A stretch of DNA of 42,438 bases from Lysobacteraceae bacterium (GTDB lineage: Bacteria; Pseudomonadota; Gammaproteobacteria; Xanthomonadales; Rhodanobacteraceae). Location: positions 1 to 42,438 of the forward strand of contig JAJFUF010000046.1 in NCBI GenBank assembly GCA_021372495.1. The letters are read 5' to 3'. Below are positions 8,612 to 16,727 of the stretch, one piece after another. The notes under the pieces were generated by a model. That model did not search any database and was not told the origin of the DNA. It saw only the letters and a list, made by a program, of their open reading frames with translations. Position 1 is the first letter of the stretch; each line of letters starts with the position of its first letter. The position numbers and the translations under genes were made by a program.

Positions 8612-9219
8612 TGGCGGCAAAACGCGGCAAGCAGGCGGTGCGCAGCGGCAACGGCGGCTGGCCGGCCTGGGTCTGGCTGTGCCTCGGCGTGCTGCTCGGC
8701 CTGGTGCTCTCGGCGGTGGTGCTGGTCAAGGACTGGGCGCCGGCGCTGCGCCGCCACGATGGCCCCGCGCCCAACCCCGAGGCCAGCGCGCCCAAGGCCA
8801 GCGAGCCCGGCGTCGCCGACCAGGCGCAGGCCGATGCGGCGAAGAAGCGTCCGACCTACGACTTCTACTCGGTGCTGCCGGAGAAGGAAGTGGTGATCCC
8901 GGATGCCGAAATCTCCGCCAAGGCGCGCGCCGAAGCGCAGGCGCGCCAGCAGCAGGCGGGCGCGGCGGCGCCGCCGGCCGCGGGCAGCGGCTACCTGCTG
9001 CAGGTCGGCTCCTTCCCCAACGCCACCGACGCCGACGGCATGAAGGCCAAGCTGGCGCTGCAGGGTTTCGTCGCCAGCGTGCAGCCGGTCACCATCAACG
9101 GCCAGACCTGGCACCGCGTGCGCCTGGGCCCGTTCCGTTCGGCCGGCGAGCTGGAATCGACCAAGCAGAAGCTCGCCGGTGCCGGCATCCACGCGATCGC
9201 GCTGAAGGAAAGCGACTGA
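8611..9219 (+). CDS. SPOR domain-containing inner-membrane protein (FtsN/DedD-like)
   Basis: A bitopic membrane protein of 202 aa: a short cytoplasmic N-terminus, one transmembrane helix at about 18-40 (WVWLCLGVLLGLVLSAVVLV), a Pro/Ala/Lys-rich periplasmic linker with a KKRPTYDFYSVLPEKEVVI segment (about 78-96), and a C-terminal SPOR domain from about 128 (YLLQVGSFPNATDAD...HRVRLGPF). SPOR domains bind glycan strands denuded of stem peptides and bring proteins to the division septum. The YDFYxxLPE motif and the position after argS are typical of FtsN-like proteins in Proteobacteria, but I cannot tell a true FtsN from a DedD-type paralogue. The start at 8611 overlaps the argS stop. Confidence 0.9.
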   Translation: MAAKRGKQAVRSGNGGWPAWVWLCLGVLLGLVLSAVVLVKDWAPALRRHDGPAPNPEASAPKASEPGVADQAQADAAKKRPTYDFYSVLPEKEVVIPDAEISAKARAEAQARQQQAGAAAPPAAGSGYLLQVGSFPNATDADGMKAKLALQGFVASVQPVTINGQTWHRVRLGPFRSAGELESTKQKLAGAGIHAIALKESD

Positions 9220-9248
9220 GGGGCCGGGACTCGGGAAGAGCGTAGCGT

Positions 9249-9318
9249 GCAGGGTGGGCTTCGGCCCACCATCGCGTCCATCGCAATGGGACGAAGGTGG
9301 GCTGAAAGCCCACCCTGC
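9249..9318. repeat. REP-like double-hairpin element
   Basis: Two hairpins face each other: GGTGGGC-TTCG-GCCCACC at 9253-9270 and GGTGGGCT-GAA-AGCCCACC at 9297-9314. The outer arms GCAGGGTGGGCT (9249-9260) and AGCCCACCCTGC (9307-9318) are perfect 12-bp inverted repeats around a unique 46-bp core. This is the layout of bacterial REP doublets. It lies between the convergent SPOR (+) and dehydrogenase (-) genes and could also end transcription from both sides. I see no second copy in the window. Confidence 0.7.
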
Positions 9319-9359
9319 AGCCCGCGCCACAATGGATGGCGGCCGGCGCGCGGCGCGCG

Positions 9360-10226
9360 TCAGGCGCGCTTGCGCTTGAGGCGGATCAGCGCCGAGATGT
9401 CCTCGTCGCCGTGGCCGCGCGCCATCAGCTCGGCGTAATCGGCCAGCGACTTCTCGATCACGCTGCGGTCGATGCCGGCGCCTTCGGCGATGCCGCGCAC
9501 GATCGAGAGATCCTTGTGCAGCAGGCCGAGTTTGAAGCCGACCGCGAACTCGTCGCGCAGCATCGTCGCGCCGCGCTTCTCCAGGAACCAGTTGCCGGCC
9601 GCGCCGGCGCCCAGCGTCGGCAGCAGGCGCTCGGGTTCGAGCCCCAGCGCCTCGCCCAGCGCCAGCCCTTCGCAGACCGCCTGCGCGATGCCGGCGACCA
9701 GCACCTGGTTGATCGCCTTGGTCGCCTGGCCGGCGCCGCTCGGGCCCATGTGCGTGATGCGCAGCGCGTAGGTTTCCAGCACCGGTCGCGCGCGCTCCAG
9801 CGCCGCGGCCTCGCCGCCCACCATCACCGACAGCCGGCCGTTCCTCGCGCCCTCGACGCCGCCGGAGACCGGCGCGTCGAGAAAATGCGCGCCGGCCGCG
9901 GCCAGCATCGCCGCCGCCTGTTTCGCGGTGTCCGGCGCGACCGTGGAGTGGTCGATCACGACCGTGCCCGGCTTTGCCTGCGGCGCCAGCGCGGCGACCG
10001 TCGCCAGCACGTCGGCGTCGGCGGTGACGCACAGCGCGATCACGTCGCACTGCGCCGCCAGCGCCGCCGTCGTCGCCGGCGCGGCGACGCCGAGCTCGCG
10101 CGCCAGCGCCTCCGCCCTGGCCTGCGTGCGGTTGCCCACCGCGGCCAGCAGGCCGCGCGCGTGCAGGAGGCGCGCCATGGGGTCGCCCATGGCTCCGAGA
10201 CCCACGAATCCCGCCTTCAGCGTCAT
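9360..10226 (-). CDS. NAD(P)-dependent beta-hydroxyacid dehydrogenase (3-hydroxyisobutyrate dehydrogenase / tartronate semialdehyde reductase family)
   Basis: A 288-aa enzyme with an N-terminal Rossmann fold (AGFVGLGAMGDPMA, residues 5-18), the substrate-binding signature APVSGGVEGA (about 118-127), and the helix GQATKAINQVLVAGIAQA carrying the catalytic lysine in K-x-x-N (about 160-177). These are the markers of the 3-hydroxyisobutyrate dehydrogenase family, which oxidises short beta-hydroxyacids or reduces tartronate semialdehyde. The substrate cannot be read from sequence. The ATG at 10226 is preferred over an upstream in-frame TTG at 10259 because the latter would overlap speA. It begins 16 bp after the speA stop and is probably in its operon. 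Confidence 0.88.
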   Translation of the reverse strand: MTLKAGFVGLGAMGDPMARLLHARGLLAAVGNRTQARAEALARELGVAAPATTAALAAQCDVIALCVTADADVLATVAALAPQAKPGTVVIDHSTVAPDTAKQAAAMLAAAGAHFLDAPVSGGVEGARNGRLSVMVGGEAAALERARPVLETYALRITHMGPSGAGQATKAINQVLVAGIAQAVCEGLALGEALGLEPERLLPTLGAGAAGNWFLEKRGATMLRDEFAVGFKLGLLHKDLSIVRGIAEGAGIDRSVIEKSLADYAELMARGHGDEDISALIRLKRKRA

Positions 10227-10242
10227 CTCTCGTATTCCCGAA

Positions 10243-12132
10243 TCAGTAACGTTCTTCAAGGTAGGTATAGCCGGTCAGGCCGGCCTCCAATGCAGCCTGC
10301 AATTTGGCCGCCTCGTCCGCGCCAAGGCCGGCGGCGGCGAGCTTGTCGCGATAGGCGGCGCGCAGCGCGTCGATGCCGTAGCCGACGTAGTCGAGCAGCA
10401 TGTCGACGCGGTCGCCGCGGCGGAAGTCGCCGAGCACGAAGCGGCCGTCGCCGTCGAGCCGCACGTTCACCGCGTCGGTGTCGCCGAACAGGTTGTGAAT
10501 GTCGCCCAGCGTTTCCTGGTAGGCGCCGACCATGAAGATGCCGAGGCGGTACGGTTCGCCGACGCGCGGCGCGTGCAGCGGCAGGCTGACGTCGACGCCG
10601 GCGGCATCGACGTACTGGTCGATGCGGCCATCGGAATCGCAGGTGAGGTCGGCCAGCACGCCGCGGCGTTCCGGGCGCTCGTCGAGACGCGCCAGCGGCA
10701 CGATCGGAAACACCTGGTCGATCGCCCACACGTCCGGCACCGACTCGAACACCGAGAAGTTGACGAAGTACTTGTCGACCAGCTTGGCGTCCAGCTCGTC
10801 CAGCGCCTCGCGGTGCGCGCGCTCGGCCGGCGACAGCCGCGCGCGCACGCCATGCGCGATGGCGAAATACAGATCGTCCAGGCGCGCCCGCGCGGCCAGG
10901 TCGAGCTGGCCCAGCGCGTACAGCGCCTGGCCTTCGGCGAGGTGGTGCTGCGCTTCCTGGTACAGCTCCAGCGGCGGACGCACGTCCAGCGCGGCGTGGA
11001 TGCCGCGCAGGTGGCGCAGCACGGCCGGCTCGCCGGGGCGCGCCGGCGCGATCGCGCCTTCGGGCGCAGGCTCGACTTCGCTGACGTTGACCACCAGCAC
11101 GGCGTGGTGCGCGGTCATCGCACGACCGGCCTCGGTGATCACGCGCGGCGGCGCCAGCCCTTCGGCGGCGCAGGCCTCGGCCAGCGGCTGCACGATGGTG
11201 GAGGCGTACTGCTCGAGCCCGTAGTTGACCGAGCAGAAGCCGCGCGAGCGCGTGCCCTCGTAGTCGACGCCGAGGCCGCCGCCGACGTCGACGTAGCGCA
11301 GGCCGATGCCGAGCCGGGTCAACTCGACGAAATGACGCACCGCCTCGCGCATGCCGGCGGCGACGTCGCGCACGTTGGAGAGCTGCGAGCCCATGTGGAA
11401 GTGCAGCAGCTTCAGCGCCGGCGCGAGGCCGGCCGCCTGCAGGCGCCCGACCAGCTCCAGCACCTGGTTCGGATTGAGACCGAACTTGGCCTTGTCGCCG
11501 CCGGTGTTCTGCCACTTGCCGGCGCCGATGGTGGCGAGGCGCACGCGCACGCCGAGCAGCGGCGCGACGCCGAGCGCATGCGCCTCCTCGATCACGTGCT
11601 CGAGTTCGGACAGTTTCTCGATGACGATGAACACGTCGAGGCCGAGCTTGCGCCCGATCAGCGCGAGGCGCACGTACTCGCGGTCCTTGTAGCCGTTGCA
11701 GACGACCACGCTGCCCGGCCTGGCCAGGCCGAGCACGGCCATCAGCTCCGGCTTGGAGCCGGCCTCGAGGCCGAAGCCGGCGTCGCCGGCGGCGGCCAGC
11801 GCGCCGGCCACCGCGCGCTGCTGGTTGACCTTGATCGGATACACCGCGGTGTAGCCGCCGGCGTAGCCGTGCGCGTCCATCGCCCGCGCGAACGCCTGCT
11901 GCAGGCGCGCCAGGCGGTCGCCGAGGATGTCCGGGAAGCGCAGCAGCAGCGGCAGGCGCAGGCCGGCGGCGCGCGCCTGCTCGACGGCGTCGGCCAGCGC
12001 CAGCGCGGGGCCGTCCGGCCCGCGCGGTCGCGCGGTCGCGCGGCCCTGCGCGTCGATGTCGAAATAGCCGTCACTCCAGTGCGGCACGGCGTAGGTGCGG
12101 CGCGCCTCGTCGATCGTCCAGGGGGTCGCCAT
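10243..12132 (-). CDS. speA: Biosynthetic arginine decarboxylase
   Basis: PLP-dependent decarboxylation of arginine to agmatine, the entry to the agmatine route to putrescine. The 629-aa product is an alanine-racemase-fold (fold III) decarboxylase. It opens with the characteristic WTIDEARRTYAVPHWSDGYF, carries the PLP lysine in YPIKVNQQ (Lys101), and contains KFGLN, HFHMGSQLSN and DVGGGLGVDYEG typical of SpeA; the cysteine active-site region SVFESVPDVWAIDQVFPI lies near the C-terminus. Length is close to the 628-660 aa norm. I start at the ATG at 12132 because the upstream in-frame extension is low-complexity and unlike the family. Divergent from speE (spermidine synthase), so polyamine genes cluster here. 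Confidence 0.95.
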   Translation of the reverse strand: MATPWTIDEARRTYAVPHWSDGYFDIDAQGRATARPRGPDGPALALADAVEQARAAGLRLPLLLRFPDILGDRLARLQQAFARAMDAHGYAGGYTAVYPIKVNQQRAVAGALAAAGDAGFGLEAGSKPELMAVLGLARPGSVVVCNGYKDREYVRLALIGRKLGLDVFIVIEKLSELEHVIEEAHALGVAPLLGVRVRLATIGAGKWQNTGGDKAKFGLNPNQVLELVGRLQAAGLAPALKLLHFHMGSQLSNVRDVAAGMREAVRHFVELTRLGIGLRYVDVGGGLGVDYEGTRSRGFCSVNYGLEQYASTIVQPLAEACAAEGLAPPRVITEAGRAMTAHHAVLVVNVSEVEPAPEGAIAPARPGEPAVLRHLRGIHAALDVRPPLELYQEAQHHLAEGQALYALGQLDLAARARLDDLYFAIAHGVRARLSPAERAHREALDELDAKLVDKYFVNFSVFESVPDVWAIDQVFPIVPLARLDERPERRGVLADLTCDSDGRIDQYVDAAGVDVSLPLHAPRVGEPYRLGIFMVGAYQETLGDIHNLFGDTDAVNVRLDGDGRFVLGDFRRGDRVDMLLDYVGYGIDALRAAYRDKLAAAGLGADEAAKLQAALEAGLTGYTYLEERY

Positions 12133-12371
12133 CGTGGGAGTCTCCCGTACTTGGTTCCGCGGAGCCCGTCCGTCGCGTCGCCGCGCGATGGGCGCGGCGG
12201 CGGCGTGCGGGTCCGGGTCGAGTGGACGTCGCAGCGGCGGGCCTTGACGGGATCGCGCCCGCATATCCTGCGGGAGCGCTGGCGGCCGGGAGCCTCGTAC
12301 GCCGCGGGGCCGCCAGGGCTGCGTAGTGTAGCGGCCGCGCGCGCTGATGTGTGTGCGCCCGCCCGGACCCG

Positions 12372-12383
12372 CTACAATCGCGC
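12372..12383 (+). promoter_or_regulatory. Putative -10 element for speE
   Basis: CTACAATCGCGC contains TACAAT at 12373-12378, one mismatch from TATAAT, 39 bp before the speE ATG. No good -35 is seen at 16-18 bp. The remaining 285-bp speA-speE gap (12133-12417) is GC-rich with no further clear signal. Confidence 0.4.
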
Positions 12384-12417
12384 GCTGCGCACCGCCCCTT
12401 CACCGGAATTCCGCCCC

Positions 12418-13269
12418 ATGTCGCAGCCCAACTGGTTCACCGAGGCCCACCCCGGCTCGGGCTCGTCCATCGGCTACCGCGTCGAACGCCTGCTGCACGC
12501 CGAGAAGACGCCGTTCCAGACCATCGAGATCTACCAGACCACCGACTGGGGCAACCTGATGGTGATCGACGGCTGCATCATGCTGACCAGCCGCGACAAC
12601 TTCCTCTACCACGAGATGATGACGCACCCGGCGCTGTTCACCCACGCGCGCGCCAAGCGCGTGGTGATCATCGGCGGCGGCGACTGCGGCACGCTGCGCG
12701 AGGTGCTGAAGCACGAGGAAGTCGAGCATGCCGCGCAGGTCGAGATCGACGAGCGCGTCACCCGCCTCGCCGAGCAGTATTTCCCCGAGCTGTGCGCGTC
12801 CAACGCCGATCCGCGCGCCGAGCTGCTGTTCATCGACGGCATCAAGTACATGGCCGAATGCGAGCCGGACTCGCTGGACCTGATCATCGTCGATTCGACC
12901 GATCCGGTCGGCCCGGCGGAAGGGCTGTTCAACGCCGCGTTCTACGCGTCCTGCCACAAGGCGCTGCGCCAGGGCGGCATCCTCGTGCAGCAGTCGGAGT
13001 CGCCGCTGGCGCACCTCGAGCTGATCAAGTCGATGCGCGCGGCGATGCGCACGGCCGGCTTCCAGGCGCTGCGCACGCTGCCGTTCCCGCAGCCGTGCTA
13101 CCCGACCGGCTGGTGGAGCTGCACGATGGCGCGCAAGGGCGCCGACCTCGCCGGCTTCCGCGAGCGCGGCGCCGCCAGCAAGCAGTTCGCCACGCGTTAC
13201 TACAACGCCGACACGCACAAGGCCGCGCTGGCGCAGCCGGAGTTCATGCGCGAGGCGCTGGTCGACTGA
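12418..13269 (+). CDS. speE: Polyamine aminopropyltransferase (spermidine synthase)
   Basis: Transfers an aminopropyl group from decarboxylated S-adenosylmethionine to putrescine to give spermidine. The 283-aa product shows the family landmarks in order: substrate motif GNLMVIDGCIMLTSRDNFLYHEMM (about 42-65), the nucleotide-binding glycine loop VVIIGGGDCGTLREVLKH (about 82-99), VEIDERV for ribose binding (about 107-113), the catalytic-site IVDSTDPVGPAEGLF (about 160-174), and PFPQPCYPTGWWSC near the C-terminus. Length is standard. Divergent from speA across a 285-bp gap. No speD (the enzyme that makes the aminopropyl donor) is in the window. Confidence 0.96.
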   Translation: MSQPNWFTEAHPGSGSSIGYRVERLLHAEKTPFQTIEIYQTTDWGNLMVIDGCIMLTSRDNFLYHEMMTHPALFTHARAKRVVIIGGGDCGTLREVLKHEEVEHAAQVEIDERVTRLAEQYFPELCASNADPRAELLFIDGIKYMAECEPDSLDLIIVDSTDPVGPAEGLFNAAFYASCHKALRQGGILVQQSESPLAHLELIKSMRAAMRTAGFQALRTLPFPQPCYPTGWWSCTMARKGADLAGFRERGAASKQFATRYYNADTHKAALAQPEFMREALVD

Positions 13270-13283
13270 GCGCCGCGCCGCGT

Positions 13284-13481
13284 TCAGAACAGCCGCGCGC
13301 GCGGCTTCGGCAGCAGCACCAGCGCCAGCGTCGCGAACGGGCCGAGCGGCAGCGACAGCAGGAACCAGAGCAGGCCGCCGCGGCCCTTGCCCTGCGCGAG
13401 GCCGGCGTTGATCAGGGCAAGCGTGCCCCAGCCGACGAAGTACGGGGCGCGCTCGGACGCGAACAGCGCGAGATGTTCCAT
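13284..13481 (-). CDS. Small hydrophobic membrane protein
   Basis: A 65-aa frame starting at the ATG at 13481 and preceded by one of the best ribosome sites in the window (GGAGGAAGG, 5-13 bp upstream). The sequence has two hydrophobic segments, about residues 13-28 (YFVGWGTLALINAGLA) and 35-56 (LLWFLLSLPLGPFATLALVLL), joined by a charged turn QGKGRGG, and a basic C-terminus KPRARLF. This fits a hairpin of two membrane helices with both ends in the cytoplasm. It is convergent with speE (14 bp apart) and divergent from the AEC transporter. I do not recognise a family; the strong ribosome site and hydrophobic pattern argue it is real. Confidence 0.65.
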   Translation of the reverse strand: MEHLALFASERAPYFVGWGTLALINAGLAQGKGRGGLLWFLLSLPLGPFATLALVLLPKPRARLF

Positions 13482-13623
13482 CGCCTTCCTCCGGAGGTAT
13501 CGCCAGGCATGCGCATCCGCCCGTTCCTTCCCGCCGCGCCTTGCCGCCGCTCCGTGGCGCACGCGGGCTGCGTGCGCTGGCCGAGCGGCCGATTCTAGGC
13601 CAGCCGCCCGAACCGCGCGCGAC

Positions 13624-14538
13624 ATGGCCGCCCGCATCGTTCCCGCGTTCGCCTTCATCATCGCGCTGATCGCGCTCGGCCACCTGCTCGGCCGCCGCCG
13701 CGTGCTGCCGGAACGCGCCGCCGACACGCTCAACCTGATCGTGCTGTACGTCAACCTGCCGGCGGCGGTGCTGCTGTATGCCTCGAAGCTGACCTGGTCG
13801 CCGCAACTGCTCGGCCTGGTCGCGGTGCCGTGGCTGCTGCTGGCCGCCAGCGCGCTGGCGGTGCTGGCGCTGGCGCGGCTGGCGCGCTGGCCGCGCGAGG
13901 TCACCGCGGTGCTGCTGCTGACGGTGCCGCTCGGCAACACCTCCTACCTCGGCTACCCGCTGACCGAGGCGCTGCTGGGCCCGGCGGCGCTGCCCTACGC
14001 GGTGGTCTACGACCAGTTCGGCTCGTTCGTGATCCTGTCCACCTACGGCCTCACCGTGCTGGCGCTGCACGGCCGCGGCGCGCGGCCGCGCGTCGGCGAG
14101 ATCGCGCGCCGCATCCTCGCCTTCCCCGCATTCATCGCGCTGGTGCTGGCGCTGACCGTGGTGCCGGCGGAGCTGCCCGCGCCGCTGGCGACGATGCTGA
14201 AGCGCCTCGCCGACATGCTGATGCCGATGGTCGCGCTGGCGATCGGCCTGCAGCTCAAGCTGAAGCCGGAGCGCGCGCACCTGGCGCCGCTGGGCGTCGG
14301 CCTCGCGCTGAAGCTGCTCGCCCTGCCGGCGCTGGCGCTGGGCCTGTGCGCGCTGTTCGGCCTGCACGGGGAGCTGCGCGCCGCCGCGGTGCTGGAATCG
14401 GCGATGGCCTCGATGATCACCGCCGCCGCGCTGGCCTCGATGGCCGGGCTGGTGCCCGAACTGGCCGCGGCGATGGTCGGCTACGGCATCGTGCTGATGG
14501 CGGCGACGCTGCCGCTGTGGCTGGCGTTTTTACGCTGA
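13624..14538 (+). CDS. AEC family (auxin efflux carrier-like) transporter
   Basis: A 304-aa polytopic inner-membrane protein with about ten hydrophobic segments in two halves, consistent with the AEC fold (five plus five helices). Recognisable features are the N-terminal FAFIIALIALGHLLGRRRVL, the broken-helix region LTVPLGNTSYLGYPLTEALLG (about 99-119) and the C-terminal repeat counterpart ESAMASMITAAALASM (about 259-274). Members export or import small organic acids such as malate or malonate; the substrate here is not predictable. The start at 13624 lacks a good Shine-Dalgarno, but the upstream in-frame region is unlike the family. Probably transcribed alone. Confidence 0.85.
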   Translation: MAARIVPAFAFIIALIALGHLLGRRRVLPERAADTLNLIVLYVNLPAAVLLYASKLTWSPQLLGLVAVPWLLLAASALAVLALARLARWPREVTAVLLLTVPLGNTSYLGYPLTEALLGPAALPYAVVYDQFGSFVILSTYGLTVLALHGRGARPRVGEIARRILAFPAFIALVLALTVVPAELPAPLATMLKRLADMLMPMVALAIGLQLKLKPERAHLAPLGVGLALKLLALPALALGLCALFGLHGELRAAAVLESAMASMITAAALASMAGLVPELAAAMVGYGIVLMAATLPLWLAFLR

Positions 14539-14596
14539 GCCGCGCCGCGCCGTGGCACACTCGCGCCCTTCCATTCCCTGCCCGGAACGCGCCCGC

Positions 14597-15604
14597 ATGC
14601 CGAAGACCGCGCTGCTGCTCTGCCTCATCTTCGCCGCCGCCGCGCATGCGCAGGACGCGCCGCAACCGCTCGCCCACATCGGCGACGCGACCGAGCGCAC
14701 GGGCGCCGCGCCGGATGCGGCCGCGCTGCAGGCCTGGCGCGCCGATGCCGCCAAGGCGCTGGCCGCACGCGACGACGCCGGCGCGCTGGTCGCCGCCTCG
14801 ATGCTGGCGGCAGGCGCCCGCGACGCCGCCACCGCGACGCGCGCCCTGCAACGTGCGGTCGAGCTGGCGCCCCGGGATCCCGACATCGCCTGGATCGCCG
14901 TGTGGCGCTGCGCGGACGTCGCCTCCTGCGCGCATGCGCGCGAGAACCTGCACACGCTCGAAGCCGACAACGCGGCGGTATGGCTGCCCGACCTGTATGC
15001 CGCCGCGCAGGCCGACGACGCCGCGCGCATCGTGCAGGCGCTGCAGGGCATGGCCGCGGCGAAGCGCTACGACGACCATCAGATGCACCTGCTGCCGCGC
15101 GTGCTCGACGCGCTGGGCCTGGTGCCGCCGCCGGCCGGCATGCAGGAAGGCGCCGACGCCGGCGCGCTGCGCGCCGGCGAGGCGATGGCGTTGACCAGCG
15201 TCGCCGCGATCCCGCCGCTGGCGCCGCTCGGCGCGGCCTGCGGCGCGGCGCAGGACGCCGCGCGCCAGGCGCTGTGCCTGCGCGTGGCCGAACGCATGCA
15301 GCAGGGCACCTCGCTGATGGCGCAGATGGTCGGCGAGGGCCTGGCGCGGCGCCTGCTGCGCGCGCCGCAGCCGCTGGCCGAGCTCGCCGCACGCCAGCGC
15401 GTGCGCGCCTGGCGCATGCAGAAGATGGCCGGGCTGATGCGCGAACTGGCCCGCGATCCCGCGCTGGCGCAGGCGTGGACCGTGGCGATGCGCGGCCACG
15501 CGCGCGAGGACGACGCCGTCGCCGCGCTGCTCGCCGCGCGCGGCATCCCGGTCGAGCCGCCGGCCGGCTGGCAGCCCGCCGTCGCCGCGCAGCGCGATCC
15601 GTAG
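14597..15604 (+). CDS. Secreted protein of unknown function, paralogue 1 of a tandem pair
   Basis: A 335-aa protein with a signal peptide (residues 1-18, MPKTALLLCLIFAAAAHA). The mature part is alanine-rich and almost wholly helical, with TPR-like helical pairs, for example at 75-95 (ATATRALQRAVELAPRDPD). It has a Cys pair in WRCADVASC (about 98-106) followed by NAAVWLPDLYAAA, and ends in GIPVEPPAGWQPA. The same landmarks recur in the next gene, 16 bp downstream. The start at 14597 is chosen because it gives a signal peptide directly; a TANNNT-like promoter string (CACACTCGCGC) lies 31-41 bp upstream. No enzyme motif is visible, and I do not assign a function. Confidence 0.75.
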   Translation: MPKTALLLCLIFAAAAHAQDAPQPLAHIGDATERTGAAPDAAALQAWRADAAKALAARDDAGALVAASMLAAGARDAATATRALQRAVELAPRDPDIAWIAVWRCADVASCAHARENLHTLEADNAAVWLPDLYAAAQADDAARIVQALQGMAAAKRYDDHQMHLLPRVLDALGLVPPPAGMQEGADAGALRAGEAMALTSVAAIPPLAPLGAACGAAQDAARQALCLRVAERMQQGTSLMAQMVGEGLARRLLRAPQPLAELAARQRVRAWRMQKMAGLMRELARDPALAQAWTVAMRGHAREDDAVAALLAARGIPVEPPAGWQPAVAAQRDP

Positions 15605-15620
15605 CCGCGCCGCCGCACCG

Positions 15621-16643
15621 ATGCGTCCGCTGCGTTTCCTCGGCCTGATCGCCGCGCTCGCCTGCGGCGCCGTGCACGCCGCGCCAACCGCCGAGGCTGC
15701 GCGCGCGGACGCGCTGGCGCAGTTCCGCAAGGACCTGGTCGGCGCGCTCGCGCCGCGCGCCGATGCCGAGCACCTGCTGGGCGCGGCGCTGCTGGCGCGC
15801 ACGCTGCAGGCGCAGCCGCAACCGCTGACCTTTCACGACCTGCTGGCGCGCGCCGCCGCCGCCGCGGACGCCGGCCCGGCGGTGGCCTGGGCGCAGCTCG
15901 GCGACTGCGCCGACGCCACCTGCCCGCAGCCGCAGGCGCTGGCGAAGCTGCGGCAGCAGGCACCCGGCAACGCGGCCGTCTGGCTGCTGGCGCTGAATGC
16001 GGCCGCCGCCGCGAAAGACGCCGCGGCGGCGCGCGCCGCGCTCGCCGAGGCCGCCGCGCGCGACCGCTACGACGGCTATTCGGGCCCGCTGCTGCGGGCT
16101 GCCGCCGCGGCCAGCCTGGCCCTGCCGATGGATCCCGAGGTTGCGCGCGCACTGACCGGCAGCGCCGAAGCCACGGCGCCGGCGCAGTGGCTCGTCGTCG
16201 CCGGCAGCGTGGCCGCGCTGCCGCGGCCGGCGTTCTTCGCCGCCGCCGACCTCTGCCTCAGGCCGGCCGCGCCCGACGACGCGCTGCGCGCCGACTGCCT
16301 GGGGCTGGGCCATGCACTGGAAGGGAGCGACGGCTTCCTCGCCCGCCGCTTCGGCCTGCAGCTTCGCGCGCGGCTGGCGACCGACCCCGCGCGGCAGGCC
16401 GACGCGCAGCGCGAGATCCGCGACCTCACCTGGCAGTTCGAGCAGTACAGCCGGCTCGGCGTGCGCGCGCTGCGCGAAGCGGACGTCGCGCGCGCGCTGC
16501 TGACGCTCGCGCTGCGCGGCGACGGCGAGCTCGACGCCTGCCGCGCGCTGCTGCGCCGGTTCGGCGTGCCGCTGCAGGCGCCACCCGCCTGGCGGCCGCC
16601 GTCCGAGCGCCGGCCCTTGCCCGCCACGACCGCGCTGCCCTGA
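15621..16643 (+). CDS. Secreted protein of unknown function, paralogue 2 of a tandem pair
   Basis: A 340-aa protein with a signal peptide (residues 1-20, MRPLRFLGLIAALACGAVHA) and a helical, alanine-rich mature region. Shared with the upstream protein are a Cys pair (GDCADATC, about 94-101), then a short helix and NAAVWLLALNAAAAAKD (about 118-134), a central RYDG/RYDD segment, a Q-x-E/R helical region and a closing GVPLQAPPAWRPP. Conservation of cysteines and aromatic positions over low overall identity suggests an old tandem duplication. It begins 16 bp after the previous stop, so the pair is likely one transcript. Function unknown; the ParA gene downstream may or may not be related. Confidence 0.75.
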   Translation: MRPLRFLGLIAALACGAVHAAPTAEAARADALAQFRKDLVGALAPRADAEHLLGAALLARTLQAQPQPLTFHDLLARAAAAADAGPAVAWAQLGDCADATCPQPQALAKLRQQAPGNAAVWLLALNAAAAAKDAAAARAALAEAAARDRYDGYSGPLLRAAAAASLALPMDPEVARALTGSAEATAPAQWLVVAGSVAALPRPAFFAAADLCLRPAAPDDALRADCLGLGHALEGSDGFLARRFGLQLRARLATDPARQADAQREIRDLTWQFEQYSRLGVRALREADVARALLTLALRGDGELDACRALLRRFGVPLQAPPAWRPPSERRPLPATTALP

Positions 16644-16727
16644 GTCCGCGCCGCACCGCGCCGGCGCAGTTTTGCGCCGCCGCCGCGGGCATGTACCCTT
16701 GGATCCGGGTCCAGGGGAGGAACGCGC

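Noticed and set aside
9928..12300. Long plus-strand frame opposite speA and the dehydrogenase gene, reading into speE
   Set aside because: Only its last part (from 12418) is the speE gene; the preceding part is antisense to speA and the dehydrogenase and has no domain.
16663..16678. Hairpin GGCGCA-GTTT-TGCGCC before the ParA gene as a terminator
   Set aside because: Only 6 bp, no T-tract, and it lies 20 bp after the previous stop in GC-rich DNA; too weak to call.
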